A DNA stretch of 64,000 nucleotides from Solirubrobacter soli DSM 22325 (GCF_000423665.1 NZ_AUIK01000009.1:496001-560000), one strand, 5' to 3'; positions 22,385 through 31,078 are shown, numbered from the stretch's first letter. Translations and numbers: made by a program. Notes: generated by a model not told the origin, from the letters alone.

Positions 22385-24607
22385 CCGCCGGATCCGCGCC
22401 GGGGTGAACGGCACCTGGCGGATGCGCTTGCCGGTCGCGTCGAAGATCGCGTTGGCGATCGCCGCCGGGCCGTTGGTGATCAGCACCTCGCCCGCGCCCA
22501 TCACGTCCGCGTCGGGGCGGTCGATGATCCGGAAGTGCAGCTTCGGCATCGCCGTGAACCGCACGACCGGGTAGCTCTCCCAGTCCTCGGAGGTGATCCC
22601 GTCCGGACCCCACTTGAGCTCCTCGATCAGCGAGCGGCTGATCGTCTGCATCAGACATCCCTCGGCCTGCGCGCGCATGCCGTCCGGGTTCAGCGCCGGC
22701 CCGCAGTCCTGCGCGGACCAGACGTCGTCGACGACGACCTTCCCGGTCTTCGTGTCGACGGTGACGCCGAAGATCGCGGCGTTGTAGCCGTTGTCGCCCT
22801 CGTAGACCATCGCCGCGACGCCGCGGCCGGTCTTGAAGCGCCCGGGATCGATCTTCGACGCGGCCACGCCCGGCTTCCACTTCGCCAGCGACGCGGCCGT
22901 GTTGATCACGTCGATCATCCGCTGGTCCTTCAGATGCGCGAGCCGGAACTCGATCGGGTCGCGCTTCGCCAGGAACGCGAGCTCGTCGATGAAGGACTCG
23001 TTCGCCCACGTGTTCTGGATCCGGTTCGGTGAGCGCAGCGGCCCGGCCATGAACGAATGCTTGCCCGAGTGGCTGCGCAGGCGCTGGCTTCCGATCACGT
23101 AGGACGGCCCGGAGTTCGAGTTGTCGACGACGTTGGGCTTGGTCGCGGGCGTGGGAGGCGGCGACTTCGCCAGCGGGTTCTCCGGGAACCCCATCAAGAT
23201 GCCGCTCGGGAGGTTCGCCGGCGGTCCGGGGCGGCCGCCGCGCGAGGCCGTCCACGCCACGTAGTCCCACGCCACCACGTTCCCGCGAGCGTCAAGCCCG
23301 CCGCGCATCTGGTGCAGATAGGGCTGGCCGTAGTTCTCCCACTTGTGCTCGTCCGCGCGCATGTACTGCACGCGCACCGGCTTGCCGACCTGCTGCGAGA
23401 TCACAGCGGCGTCGAGCGCGACGTTGTCGGCGCCGTTGAGCCCGTAGCACCCGGACCCCTCGACGTAGATCACGTGCACGTTCTCCTTCGGGAAGCCGAG
23501 CGCGGTGGCGATCGCGTCGCGCAGCGGGTAGACGCCCTGCGTGGAGGACCACACCGTCGCCGTCTGCCCCTCGACCGACGCGACACCGCACGACGCGCCC
23601 ATCGAGCCGTGCATCTGGATCGGATAGCGGTAGTTGACCTGGATCTTCTGGACCGCGCCCGCGAGCGCGGCCTCGACGTCCCCGGTGTCGATCAACACGC
23701 GGTTGGTCGCCTCGGTCTGGCGCTGGAGGTCGCCGTAGAGGTGCTCGAAGCTCGGCAGCGGCGTCGTCTGCCAGGTCACGCGCAGGTCGGCGGCGGCGTC
23801 GATCGCCTGCTCCTCGCGCCGCGCGACGACCGCGACGAAGTTGCCCTTGACCACGGTCGCCAGGTAGCCCCGCGGCTTGGTCTCGAACCCGTCGACCTTG
23901 ACGAGCGTGGAGTCGAGCGTCGGCGGGCGCACCACCCGCGCGTGGACCATCCCCGGCACGCGCACGTCCTGCGTGTACTGGAACGCGCCCGTGGCCTTGG
24001 CCGGCACGTCCCGGCGCGGCACGCTCGTGCCCACGATCTTGTAGTCCTCGAAGCGCTTCGGGACCGCCTTGCCGGTGATCTTGAGGTCGAACCGGCGGTT
24101 CCCGATCAGTTGCGCGTAGGACACCTTGCCGTTGACGAGCCCGTCCTTGACGGTCAGCTGGTCGACCGGCACGCCGAGCTGCGCCGAGGCCATCTGCAAC
24201 AGCGCCAGCCGCGCCTCGGCCGCCGCCTGGCGCAGGCCGCCCTTGGCCGCGTACTGGGTCTTGTTGGACTGGCTCCCGGCGGTGAAGCCCTGGTCGGGCG
24301 TGCGCCACGTGTCGGCCTCGACGACCGTGCACTTCTCCAACGCCACGTCGAGCTCGTCGGCGACGAGCTGCAGCGTCGTCGTCAGCACGCCGGTGCCGAG
24401 CTCGACCTTCCCGGTGAGGATCGTGACCGTGCCGTCGCCGCCGATCGCCAGCCACGAGTCGATCAGCGTCGGGTCGACGAGCGCGGGGCCGATCTGGGCG
24501 GACTGCAGGGCGCCGAACGCCGTCTTCGGCGTCAGCAGGCGGGGGAGCGAGGCGGCGACGAACATCGCGCCGGTGCCGGCGAGGAACTCGCGCCGGGTGG
24601 CGGTCAT
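22370..24607 (-). CDS. Molybdenum hydroxylase large subunit (xanthine dehydrogenase / isoquinoline oxidoreductase IorB type), Tat-exported
   Basis: A 745-residue molybdopterin-binding subunit. The N-terminus carries a twin-arginine signal (TRREFLAGTGAMFVAASLPR), typical of the exported IorB-like branch. Mo-pterin-binding segments are visible (GQSNKT-like SQSNKTQYAAKGGLRQAAAE, MHGSMGASCG, GSGCYGLNGADNVALDAA). The catalytic glutamate lies in the C-terminal MGAGEVLITNGPAAIANAI. Members oxidise aldehydes or N-heterocycles by hydroxylation. The ATG lies in an ATGA overlap with the [2Fe-2S] subunit gene, giving the usual two-subunit periplasmic-type enzyme. No cytochrome or XdhC-like maturation gene is adjacent. 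Confidence 0.92.
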   Translation of the reverse strand: MTATRREFLAGTGAMFVAASLPRLLTPKTAFGALQSAQIGPALVDPTLIDSWLAIGGDGTVTILTGKVELGTGVLTTTLQLVADELDVALEKCTVVEADTWRTPDQGFTAGSQSNKTQYAAKGGLRQAAAEARLALLQMASAQLGVPVDQLTVKDGLVNGKVSYAQLIGNRRFDLKITGKAVPKRFEDYKIVGTSVPRRDVPAKATGAFQYTQDVRVPGMVHARVVRPPTLDSTLVKVDGFETKPRGYLATVVKGNFVAVVARREEQAIDAAADLRVTWQTTPLPSFEHLYGDLQRQTEATNRVLIDTGDVEAALAGAVQKIQVNYRYPIQMHGSMGASCGVASVEGQTATVWSSTQGVYPLRDAIATALGFPKENVHVIYVEGSGCYGLNGADNVALDAAVISQQVGKPVRVQYMRADEHKWENYGQPYLHQMRGGLDARGNVVAWDYVAWTASRGGRPGPPANLPSGILMGFPENPLAKSPPPTPATKPNVVDNSNSGPSYVIGSQRLRSHSGKHSFMAGPLRSPNRIQNTWANESFIDELAFLAKRDPIEFRLAHLKDQRMIDVINTAASLAKWKPGVAASKIDPGRFKTGRGVAAMVYEGDNGYNAAIFGVTVDTKTGKVVVDDVWSAQDCGPALNPDGMRAQAEGCLMQTISRSLIEELKWGPDGITSEDWESYPVVRFTAMPKLHFRIIDRPDADVMGAGEVLITNGPAAIANAIFDATGKRIRQVPFTPARIRRLLKD

Positions 24608-25053
24608 CGCGCGGCCGCCTTGATCGCCGCGACGATCCGGAAGTGGGTCCCGCAGCGGCAGATGTACGGGTTCATCGCTCGCTTGATCTCGTCCTCGGTC
24701 GGGTCGGGATGCTTGGCCAGGAACGCGTCGGCGGCGACGATCATCCCGTTCGTGCAGTAGCCGCACTGCGCGGCCTGGTGCTCGATGAACGCCCGTTGGA
24801 CCTTGCCCGGCTTGGCCTCGGTGCCGAGCCCCTCCAGCGTCGTCACCCGCTTGCCCTCGACCTCGCTGACCGGGGTGACGCACGAGCGTGTCGGCTCGCC
24901 GTCCACCTGGACGGTGCACGCGCCGCACTGCGCCAGCCCGCAGCCGAAGCGCGGCCCGCGCAGCTCCAGTTCGTTGCGCAGGACGTACAGCAGCGCGGTG
25001 TCGCTCGTGGCCTGGACCACGTGCCGCTTCCCGTTCACGCGAATAGCCGCCAT
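24604..25053 (-). CDS. [2Fe-2S] small subunit of the molybdenum hydroxylase (IorA type)
   Basis: 149 residues from the ATG at 25053, supported by GGAGGG at good spacing; an upstream ATG at 25095 is unlikely. A plant-ferredoxin-type cluster binds through CGLAQCGACTV plus a downstream Cys (TRSCVTPV). A second helical cluster domain uses CGYCTNGM and CRCGTHFRI. The protein transfers electrons from the molybdenum centre of its partner. It has no signal peptide and is expected to travel with the Tat-tagged large subunit, whose gene it overlaps by ATGA. Confidence 0.94.
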   Translation of the reverse strand: MAAIRVNGKRHVVQATSDTALLYVLRNELELRGPRFGCGLAQCGACTVQVDGEPTRSCVTPVSEVEGKRVTTLEGLGTEAKPGKVQRAFIEHQAAQCGYCTNGMIVAADAFLAKHPDPTEDEIKRAMNPYICRCGTHFRIVAAIKAAAR

Positions 25054-25087
25054 CTTCACCCTCCGATTCAGACCCGGTGCCGGAGTG

Positions 25088-25123
25088 ATTCGCAATCCGG
25101 ACCGCGGCGGTTCAATTGCGGAT
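25088..25123. promoter_or_regulatory. Inverted repeat in the divergent promoter of the hydroxylase and MFS genes
   Basis: The arms ATTCGCAAT (25088-25096) and ATTGCGGAT (25115-25123) are inverted with one mismatch around an 18-base GC-rich core. They lie in the 120-base gap between the hydroxylase operon and the MFS gene. The position fits an operator for either operon. No regulator gene is adjacent. Confidence 0.4.
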
Positions 25124-25173
25124 GAGAGCCTGACGTTACTGCCGCATTACCGGGTTTGACGACATTCCCCGGT

Positions 25174-26361
25174 GTGAGAGACGCGCTCGGCTTCTGGCGT
25201 ACGCATCGCCGCGTGCGGCCGTTCTTCATCGCCCAGGCGCAGGGGGCGATCGGCGACGGCGCGGGCTACGTCGCGCTGCTGCTGCTCGCGTACGACCGGT
25301 TCGGCTCCGCGTGGGCGGCGACGGCGCTGATGCTGGCCGACTTCGGCCCCGCGATGCTGCTCGGCCCGGCGCTCGGCGCGCTCGTCGACCGGCACGGCCG
25401 GCTGCGCGCCGCGATCGTCTCGGACCTGATCCGCGCGGTCGCGTTCGCGGCACTCCTGTTCGTCGACGGCGCGGTGGGGATGATCGCGCTGGCGCTGTTC
25501 GCCGGCCTGGGCACCGCGCTCTTCCGCCCCGCCACCGGCGCGCTGCTGCCGACGCTGACCACACCCGACCGGCTCGGCGCCGCCAACGCGCTCGTGAGCA
25601 TGCTGCGCGACGGCGGTCAGCTGCTCGGGCCGGCGCTCGCAGCCGGGCTGCTGCTCGTGGCCGGGCCGGAGACCGTGCTCGGCTTCAACGCGGCGACGTT
25701 TGTGATCTCGGCGGTGCTGCTGACCCGCGTCCGCGGCCACGTGCGCCCGGTCGCGCGCGCCGAGGCGTCGGAGGCGCCGGGCTGGCGCGTCGTGCTCGGC
25801 GACTCCCGCGCACGCGTGCTCGCGATGACCTCGGGGGTGGCGACCCTCGCGGGCGGGACGCTCAACGTCTCAGAGCTCGCGCTCTCCCAGCACGACCTCC
25901 AAGCGGGCGGGGCCGGGCTCGCGCTGCTGATCGGCTCGATGGGCGTCGGGCTGGTGGTCGGCTCGGGGCTCGGCGCGGAGTCGCGCGACACGCTCGGCCT
26001 GCTGCTCGTCGCCCTCGGCTTCGCCGGCGCCGCGCTGGCGCCGGTGCTGGGGCTCGCGGTCGTCGCGTTCGCCGTGCTCGGCGTCGGCAACGGCATGTTC
26101 TTCGTCTCCAACCGCGTCAAGCTCCAGCGCCACGTCGCCGAGCACCTCCACGGCCGCGCCTTCGGGCTGGTCAGCTCGTTCGACTCCTGGGGCGCGTGCG
26201 CGGCGGTCGTGCTCGGCGGCGCGCTGGTCGCCACGGCCGGCGCGCGCCCGACGCTCGCGATCGCCGGCGCGGCGATGACGCTGATCGCGCTCGTCAGCCG
26301 TCGCGAAGTACTGTCCGCCCAATGGCGCCAGGAGACACCGCTCGGCTCTACCACCGCCTGA
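25174..26361 (+). CDS. MFS transporter
   Basis: About 395 residues with roughly 12 predicted transmembrane helices, resembling drug/macrolide-exporter-type MFS proteins (MFS_3/enterobactin-exporter type). The loop 2-3 motif is GALVDRHGRLRAAIVSDL. Alternating long hydrophobic stretches run throughout (LALLIGSMGVGLVVGSGLGA, LGLAVVAFAVLGVGNGMFFVSN). The start is uncertain: GTG 25174 (VRDALGFWRTH) was preferred, with TTG 25156 as alternative; neither has a Shine-Dalgarno sequence. The 3' end overlaps the SagB-type gene by 40 bases, so the two are co-transcribed and the transporter may export that enzyme's product. Confidence 0.87.
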   Translation: MRDALGFWRTHRRVRPFFIAQAQGAIGDGAGYVALLLLAYDRFGSAWAATALMLADFGPAMLLGPALGALVDRHGRLRAAIVSDLIRAVAFAALLFVDGAVGMIALALFAGLGTALFRPATGALLPTLTTPDRLGAANALVSMLRDGGQLLGPALAAGLLLVAGPETVLGFNAATFVISAVLLTRVRGHVRPVARAEASEAPGWRVVLGDSRARVLAMTSGVATLAGGTLNVSELALSQHDLQAGGAGLALLIGSMGVGLVVGSGLGAESRDTLGLLLVALGFAGAALAPVLGLAVVAFAVLGVGNGMFFVSNRVKLQRHVAEHLHGRAFGLVSSFDSWGACAAVVLGGALVATAGARPTLAIAGAAMTLIALVSRREVLSAQWRQETPLGSTTA

Positions 26362-27749
26362 GCTCGTACGGGCCGGTGAAGGACTGGCCGCCCACGCCCG
26401 CCCGGCACGAGCTGGTGCTGCAGGACTTCGAGTCCAACGACATGGCGAGGTGGCCCCCGCAAGTCAAGACGTACGCGGAGGGGCTGTCGGTCGTCGAGTT
26501 GCCGCGCGAGTGGCCGGTGCCGGACGTGCCGGCCACCGCCGTGCTCGCGGCCGGACCGCCGGCGATCGAGCTGACCCTGGCGTCGCTCGCGCGGCTGCTC
26601 TTCCTCTCCGCCGGCGTGGTCCGCACGAGCCCGAACCGCCAGAAGCGCACCGTGCTCCTGCGCGCGGCCGGCTCGGCCGGCGGGCGCTTCCCGATGGAGC
26701 TCTACGTCTCGGCGCGCGGTCTCCCCGGCGTCCCCGATGGTGTGCACTGGTACGACCCGGTCGGGCATGTGCTGCGGCAGGTCGGTCCGCCCGCGGGCGG
26801 GGAGGCGACCACGCTGATCGTCACCGGCATCCCGTGGCGTACCGGCTGGCGCTACGTCGAGCGCGGCTTCCGCCACATCTACTGGGACTCGGGGACGATG
26901 CTCGCGCAGACGCTGGCCCTGTATCCGGGACGCCTCTTCACGCGGTTCCCCGACGCGCAGGTCACGCGGCTGGTCGGTGCCGACGGCGTGCAGGAGTTCC
27001 CGGTCGCGCTCGTCGCGTTGCAACCGGGCGCGCCGGCGATCCAGCCGGGCGGCGAGGCGGTCGCGGGGACGATCGACCCCGGCGAGATCGAGTTCCCGCT
27101 CATCACCGCCGCGCAGCGGGCCGGGGACGGCGACACGCTGGGGGAGCCGTGGCCGCCGGCGCCCGCGGTCGACGCGCCGCCGTCGCGCGACCTCGACGCC
27201 GTGATCCTCCAGCGCGGGTCGACGCGGCTGATGGACGCCACGGCGACGCTCCCGCGTGACGCCTACCTGTTCTCGCTCGCCGCCGCGATGCGCGGGATCG
27301 ACGTGCCGCACTTCATCGCCGTGCACGGGGTCGAGGGCGTCGAGCCGGGGCTCTACCGCTGGCCCGACCTCGACACCCCGCTGCGGCGCGGCAACCTCCG
27401 CCACGAGCTGCTCGTGACCTGCTGGGACCAGGACCTCGGCCGCGACGCCGCATACGTCGTGATGGGCGCGATCGACCTCTCCACGCTCGACGACCGCGGC
27501 TACCGGGCCGCGCAGCTCGCGGCCGGCATCGTCGAGGGGCGGCTGCACCTCGCGGCGTACGCGCTCGGACACGGCGCGTCGGGGATGACGTTCCTCGACT
27601 CAGAGATCGAGCCGCTGCTCGGCGAGCCGCTCGCGGGCCTGCTTTTCACGTGCGTGGGCGTCCCGACGTACCGCAACACGGCGGGCGGCCGGCCGGGCGA
27701 ACCGGTCTCGGTATCGAACATCACTGCGGGCGAGACGCCAACGTCGTAG
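26322..27749 (+). CDS. SagB-type nitroreductase-fold dehydrogenase
   Basis: 475 residues from the ATG at 26322, inside the end of the MFS gene. It contains two nitroreductase-fold halves as in SagB/thiazoline-oxazoline oxidases. The first half has LARLLFLSAGVVRT, RAAGSAGGRFPMELYVSARG and RGFRHIYWDSGTMLAQTLAL. The second starts near residue 305 with RGSTRLMDATATLPRDAYLF and ends with AAYALGHGASGMTFLDSEI. FMN-dependent SagB enzymes oxidise azolines to azoles in RiPP maturation. No YcaO cyclodehydratase or precursor peptide is visible nearby, so the substrate is open. Confidence 0.85.
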   Translation: MAPGDTARLYHRLSSYGPVKDWPPTPARHELVLQDFESNDMARWPPQVKTYAEGLSVVELPREWPVPDVPATAVLAAGPPAIELTLASLARLLFLSAGVVRTSPNRQKRTVLLRAAGSAGGRFPMELYVSARGLPGVPDGVHWYDPVGHVLRQVGPPAGGEATTLIVTGIPWRTGWRYVERGFRHIYWDSGTMLAQTLALYPGRLFTRFPDAQVTRLVGADGVQEFPVALVALQPGAPAIQPGGEAVAGTIDPGEIEFPLITAAQRAGDGDTLGEPWPPAPAVDAPPSRDLDAVILQRGSTRLMDATATLPRDAYLFSLAAAMRGIDVPHFIAVHGVEGVEPGLYRWPDLDTPLRRGNLRHELLVTCWDQDLGRDAAYVVMGAIDLSTLDDRGYRAAQLAAGIVEGRLHLAAYALGHGASGMTFLDSEIEPLLGEPLAGLLFTCVGVPTYRNTAGGRPGEPVSVSNITAGETPTS

Positions 27750-27804
27750 GGTCCCGACCCGAAATGTGCTCAGCTTCCCGGCCGGATCGGCCGATGAAGC
27801 GGCC

Positions 27805-29022
27805 ATGCAACTGAAAACGCGATTCGTGAGGACAGAAGAGGACATCCCCACCCCGGTCGTCGTCTCCCGACAGCCGATCCTCGATCACCTCGAGCGGATC
27901 GTGGCGTTCGAGTTGCTGACCCAGGACGACGCGTCCCGCGAGTCGACCGCGAGCCTGCTGGCGCACGCGTTCGGCGACATCGGCCTGCCGCGCCTCGTGG
28001 GCGCGCGCGCCGTGCACGTCAACGTGGGCCGCGATTTCCTGCTCGCCGTCCGGCCGCTGCCGCTCGATCCCGCGCGGGTCGTGCTCGAGGTCGACGCCGC
28101 GCAGCCCGCCGACGACGCGCTGCTGCTCGTCCTGCGCGAGGCGCGCGACGGGGGCTTCCGCATCGCCCTCGACGGCTTCCGCGCCGACGCCGGCGCCGAC
28201 GCGCTGCTCGAGCTCGCCGACACCGTCAAGCTCGACGTCGGCGCGATGGAAGAGGAGGAGATCGAGGCCGCGGTCAACGTGGCGCGCGGGCTCGGCCTGC
28301 AGCTGATCGCCGGCGGCGTGCAGAACCGTGAGCAGTACGGGATCTGCCGCGGCCTGGGCTTCGACGCCTTCCAGGGCCAGTACTTCGCCGAGCCGGTCGT
28401 CGTCCACGGCGCCGCCGTCCCCACCTACCGCTTCCGCGCGCTGTCGATGCTCGCCGCGGGCGACGCGACGTCGTTCGAACAGCTCGAGCGCGTGATCTCC
28501 GAGGACCCGGGCCTCTCGCTGAAGCTGGTCAAGCTCGCGAACTCGGCGTTCTTCGGCGGCCGCCACCGCGCCGGCACGATCCGCCAGGCGCTGATGACGC
28601 TCGGCTCGGTCGCCGTGCGCCGCTGGGCGACGATGATGGTGCTCGCCGGTGTCAGCGATCGTCCGAGCCACCTGCTCGAGCTCGGCCTCCTGCGCGCCCG
28701 CCTGTGCGAGCTCGTCGCCGCCCGCACGCCCGGCACGGAGACCGACCGCGCGTTCACCGTCGGCCTCTTCTCGGTCGTGGACTCGCTGCTCGGCGTGCGC
28801 ATGCCGACCCTGCTCGAGGACCTGCCGTTCGACGACCGCACCTCGCGCGCGCTCGGCGAGCACGAGGGTCCCGAAGGTCGCCTGCTCGCGGGGGTGCTCG
28901 CCTACGAGGCGGGCGACTTCGACCGGTGCGTCCAGACCGGCGTCAGCCTCGTCGACATCGCCCACGCCTACGGCGAGGCGCTCGACTGGACCGACGGCGC
29001 GCTGATCCAGCTCACCGCGTAG
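27805..29022 (+). CDS. EAL-HDOD domain signalling protein (YuxH type)
   Basis: 405 residues from the ATG at 27805; a GTG at 27766 in the same frame would add 13 residues. The N-terminal half (about 10-200) is a degenerate EAL fold: FELLTQD instead of EAL, EVDAAQPAD, LDGFRADAG, VKLDV and FDAFQGQYFAEP. It is therefore expected to lack diguanylate phosphodiesterase activity. The C-terminal half (about 205-400) is an HDOD domain (SLKLVKLANSAFFGGRHRAGTIRQALMTLG). Such proteins act as signalling adaptors. A REP-like hairpin starts 1 base after the stop. Confidence 0.88.
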   Translation: MQLKTRFVRTEEDIPTPVVVSRQPILDHLERIVAFELLTQDDASRESTASLLAHAFGDIGLPRLVGARAVHVNVGRDFLLAVRPLPLDPARVVLEVDAAQPADDALLLVLREARDGGFRIALDGFRADAGADALLELADTVKLDVGAMEEEEIEAAVNVARGLGLQLIAGGVQNREQYGICRGLGFDAFQGQYFAEPVVVHGAAVPTYRFRALSMLAAGDATSFEQLERVISEDPGLSLKLVKLANSAFFGGRHRAGTIRQALMTLGSVAVRRWATMMVLAGVSDRPSHLLELGLLRARLCELVAARTPGTETDRAFTVGLFSVVDSLLGVRMPTLLEDLPFDDRTSRALGEHEGPEGRLLAGVLAYEAGDFDRCVQTGVSLVDIAHAYGEALDWTDGALIQLTA

Positions 29023-29023
29023 A

Positions 29024-29112
29024 AACCTAAAGGGGTCAGGCCCCTTTAGGTTCACACCGTTGGGGGGCCACCGCGGAGCGGCCTGGACCTAAAGGGGCCT
29101 GACCCCTTAAGG
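29024..29112. repeat. Paired REP-like hairpins (AAAGGGGTCAGGCCCC type) in inverted orientation
   Basis: The first hairpin has a perfect 12-bp stem, AACCTAAAGGGG (29024-29035) with CCCCTTTAGGTT (29041-29052), and loop TCAGG. The second (29088-29112) has CCTAAAGGGG and CCCCTTAAGG around CCTGA with one mismatch, and is the reverse-complement orientation of the first. The spacer is 35 bases. The pair resembles a BIME, i.e. two REP units facing each other, filling the convergent gap between two stop codons. The second unit supplies the stop codon (TTA, 29107-29109) of the next gene. It may also act as a bidirectional terminator. Confidence 0.75.
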
Positions 29113-29412
29113 AAGCGGCGGGCCGCCCGGCGCGCCTCCGCCGGGCGCCATCAGCGTCAGCGACGGCTGGGCGACGAGCAGCTCGACCTCGGCGCCTGGA
29201 ACACCCTGCGCGGCCGTCAGCGCCGCGCTCGGGTCCTCGCCCGGCTGGAAGGCGACGACGTCGACCGCGTCGACGGTCCCGCCCGTCGTCGCGTAGGACG
29301 CGACCCAGCGCAGGTTCGGCAGCGCGGCGCGGATCGCCGAGACGACCATCGTGTGGACGACCTCGGCGTTGCCGCCGGGCGCCTTGAGCAGGAGGACGTG
29401 CAGCTCGTTCAT
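29107..29412 (-). CDS. Small protein, possibly GYD-domain-like
   Basis: 101 residues. The pattern MNELHVLLLKAPGGNAEVVHTMVVSAIRAALPNLRWVASYATTGGTVDAVDVVAFQ resembles the small ferredoxin-like GYD domain, but the match is loose. The tail is glycine/proline-rich (LMAPGGGAPGGPPLP). It is the last gene of a three-gene operon with ATGA overlaps, downstream of a C39-like peptidase gene. Its stop codon is contributed by a REP-like hairpin, so the original C-terminus may have been altered. Confidence 0.65.
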   Translation of the reverse strand: MNELHVLLLKAPGGNAEVVHTMVVSAIRAALPNLRWVASYATTGGTVDAVDVVAFQPGEDPSAALTAAQGVPGAEVELLVAQPSLTLMAPGGGAPGGPPLP

Positions 29413-29741
29413 CGCGATCGCTCCCGGAGGATCAATTGGGCGGCGACCATACCGAGCCAGCGGGTGAAGACCTCGCGGTCCGCGTCGTCGCGCGCCGCGG
29501 CCAGGCCCGCTTTGACGAGCATCTCGAGCGGTGGGGCGACGAACCCGGTCGCGTTGCCGCTCGCCACCTCGTGCACCTGTGCGGCGGTGACGAACTGGTT
29601 GTCGAGCTGGATCGCGGCCGCGGTCGAGCCGATCCCCTGCAGCTCGGGGCGCATGCTCCCGTCCGCGTCGGTGATGCCGTCGGCCAGCAGCGCGCCGAGG
29701 TCCAGTGTGCTCAGCTCGGCGTCGGAGTAGCTGTCGCTCAT
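29409..29741 (-). CDS. Small hypothetical protein in the C39-peptidase operon
   Basis: 110 residues, starting at the ATG at 29741 in an ATGA overlap with the upstream peptidase gene and ending in an ATGA overlap with the downstream gene. The N-terminus is acidic (MSDSYSDAELSTLDLGALLAD); the rest is helical (LDNQFVTAAQVHEVASGNAT, PPLEMLVKAGLAAARDDADR). There is no signal peptide and no recognised family. Tight coupling to the peptidase gene suggests a partner, chaperone or immunity function. That is inference from position only. Confidence 0.7.
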   Translation of the reverse strand: MSDSYSDAELSTLDLGALLADGITDADGSMRPELQGIGSTAAAIQLDNQFVTAAQVHEVASGNATGFVAPPLEMLVKAGLAAARDDADREVFTRWLGMVAAQLILRERSR

Positions 29742-31078
29742 GTCTTGGGCGTCGGCTTGTCGTAGCCCGCGAGGAACGGCCACGACAGCGGCGGCGCCAG
29801 CGTGTTGGTCAGGAACGCCTGGCGCCCGACCCAGGTGGTCGTGCCGCTGCCCGGGTCGTTGATCAGGATCTGGTCGCCCTGCGCGCGCAGGCCCATCACG
29901 TAGTGCGCGGTGACGTTCGGGCCGCCGCCGATCAGGATCGGCACCTGGATGCCCTGGTTGAGGAAGGCGATGATCGAGTCGACGGCCTTGTCGACCTCGC
30001 CGCCCGCCGGGTTGACCGGCGCGAGGGCGTTGACCGCGGTGAAGGCGTAGGTGACGCCGGTGGTCGACGAGATCGAGTTCAGGTCGGACTCCACCCACGC
30101 GCCCTGGCCGGCGGTGCCGAGCGGCGTCGGCATCGAGCCGTGGCCGATCAGGATCGCGCCCTGCTCGAGCGTCATCGGCAGGTTCGCCCAGCTCGCGCCG
30201 CTGACCGGGCCGGCCGCGGTGAGCGAGAGCGCGTAGATCGGGTCGTTCTGCGCGCGGATCGTCTGGACCGAGGTCGGCCCGCACGCCATCTGCCACTGCT
30301 GCTGGATGCCGGCCGCGCTGCCGCCCTGGGCGACGTTCTCGTCGGCGACGTTGAGGTTGGCGAGCAGCCACGCGCGATCCTTGCCGCGGATCGCGCTCGC
30401 GAACGTCGCGATGTCGGCGATGCTGCGCTCGGCCGCCAGCGCCTTGCACAGGTACGCCATCTCGACGCCCGAGCCCGAGAAGTACATGAGCTGGCGGAAC
30501 TGCAGGTACTCGTTCTCGGGGATCTCGTCGATGCGGGCGACCGCGCGGCGGACCTGGCGGTCGTTGATCACGCCGGGCGAGATCTCGCACGTCAGGTTCA
30601 GGTTGTCCCAGCGCGTCCAGCGGGGGAGCTCGGCGCCGCGGTCGCGGCAGTCCCACCACACCCGCGCGTGTGTCGCCATCATCGCCGGCAGGCGTTCGCC
30701 GAAGGACGCCCAGATGCGTTCCAGCGCGGCCTCGTCGCGCGGCCCGACCCAGAACTGGTCGAGCAGGATCGCGATCAGCTCGAACCGCTGCGGGTCCGAG
30801 GCGGGCGTGAAGTCGTCGATCGCCTTGATCGCCCCGATGTCGCGGTCCGCGATCGCCTGCGAGATGCTCGCGTTGGCCTGCGGCGCCTCGGCGGTGCCGG
30901 GCTCGCGCGCCAGCGTGGCGCGCACGCTGCGCGCCATCAGCGCCATCGCGGCCTGGTTGCCCATCGTCCGCTGCAGGTCGAGCATCTGCGAGACCGGGGC
31001 GGGTGGGGGAGCGGCTTCGCGGCGGCCGTCCTCGCGCTCGACGTCCTCTTCGCGCTTGAGCTTGGTCCGTGTCGTCAT
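29738..31078 (-). CDS. C39-like cysteine peptidase protein with LQR-GN N-terminal motif (candidate injected or toxin-like cargo)
   Basis: 446 residues, no signal peptide. Residues 1-28 are charged and disordered. Residues 32-50 read MLDLQRTMGNQAAMALMAR, the short helix (LQR..GN.A...L) often seen at the start of DUF4157-type and other proteins associated with extracellular contractile injection systems. A helical middle domain spans about 70-250. The C-terminus has a papain/C39-like layout: Cys266 in QMACGPTS, His392 in VTAHYVMGL and Asp408 in LINDPGSG, followed by a GRQAF tail. It could be a protease effector or a self-processing protein. Two small genes follow with ATGA overlaps. Confidence 0.75.
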   Translation of the reverse strand: MTTRTKLKREEDVEREDGRREAAPPPAPVSQMLDLQRTMGNQAAMALMARSVRATLAREPGTAEAPQANASISQAIADRDIGAIKAIDDFTPASDPQRFELIAILLDQFWVGPRDEAALERIWASFGERLPAMMATHARVWWDCRDRGAELPRWTRWDNLNLTCEISPGVINDRQVRRAVARIDEIPENEYLQFRQLMYFSGSGVEMAYLCKALAAERSIADIATFASAIRGKDRAWLLANLNVADENVAQGGSAAGIQQQWQMACGPTSVQTIRAQNDPIYALSLTAAGPVSGASWANLPMTLEQGAILIGHGSMPTPLGTAGQGAWVESDLNSISSTTGVTYAFTAVNALAPVNPAGGEVDKAVDSIIAFLNQGIQVPILIGGGPNVTAHYVMGLRAQGDQILINDPGSGTTTWVGRQAFLTNTLAPPLSWPFLAGYDKPTPKT

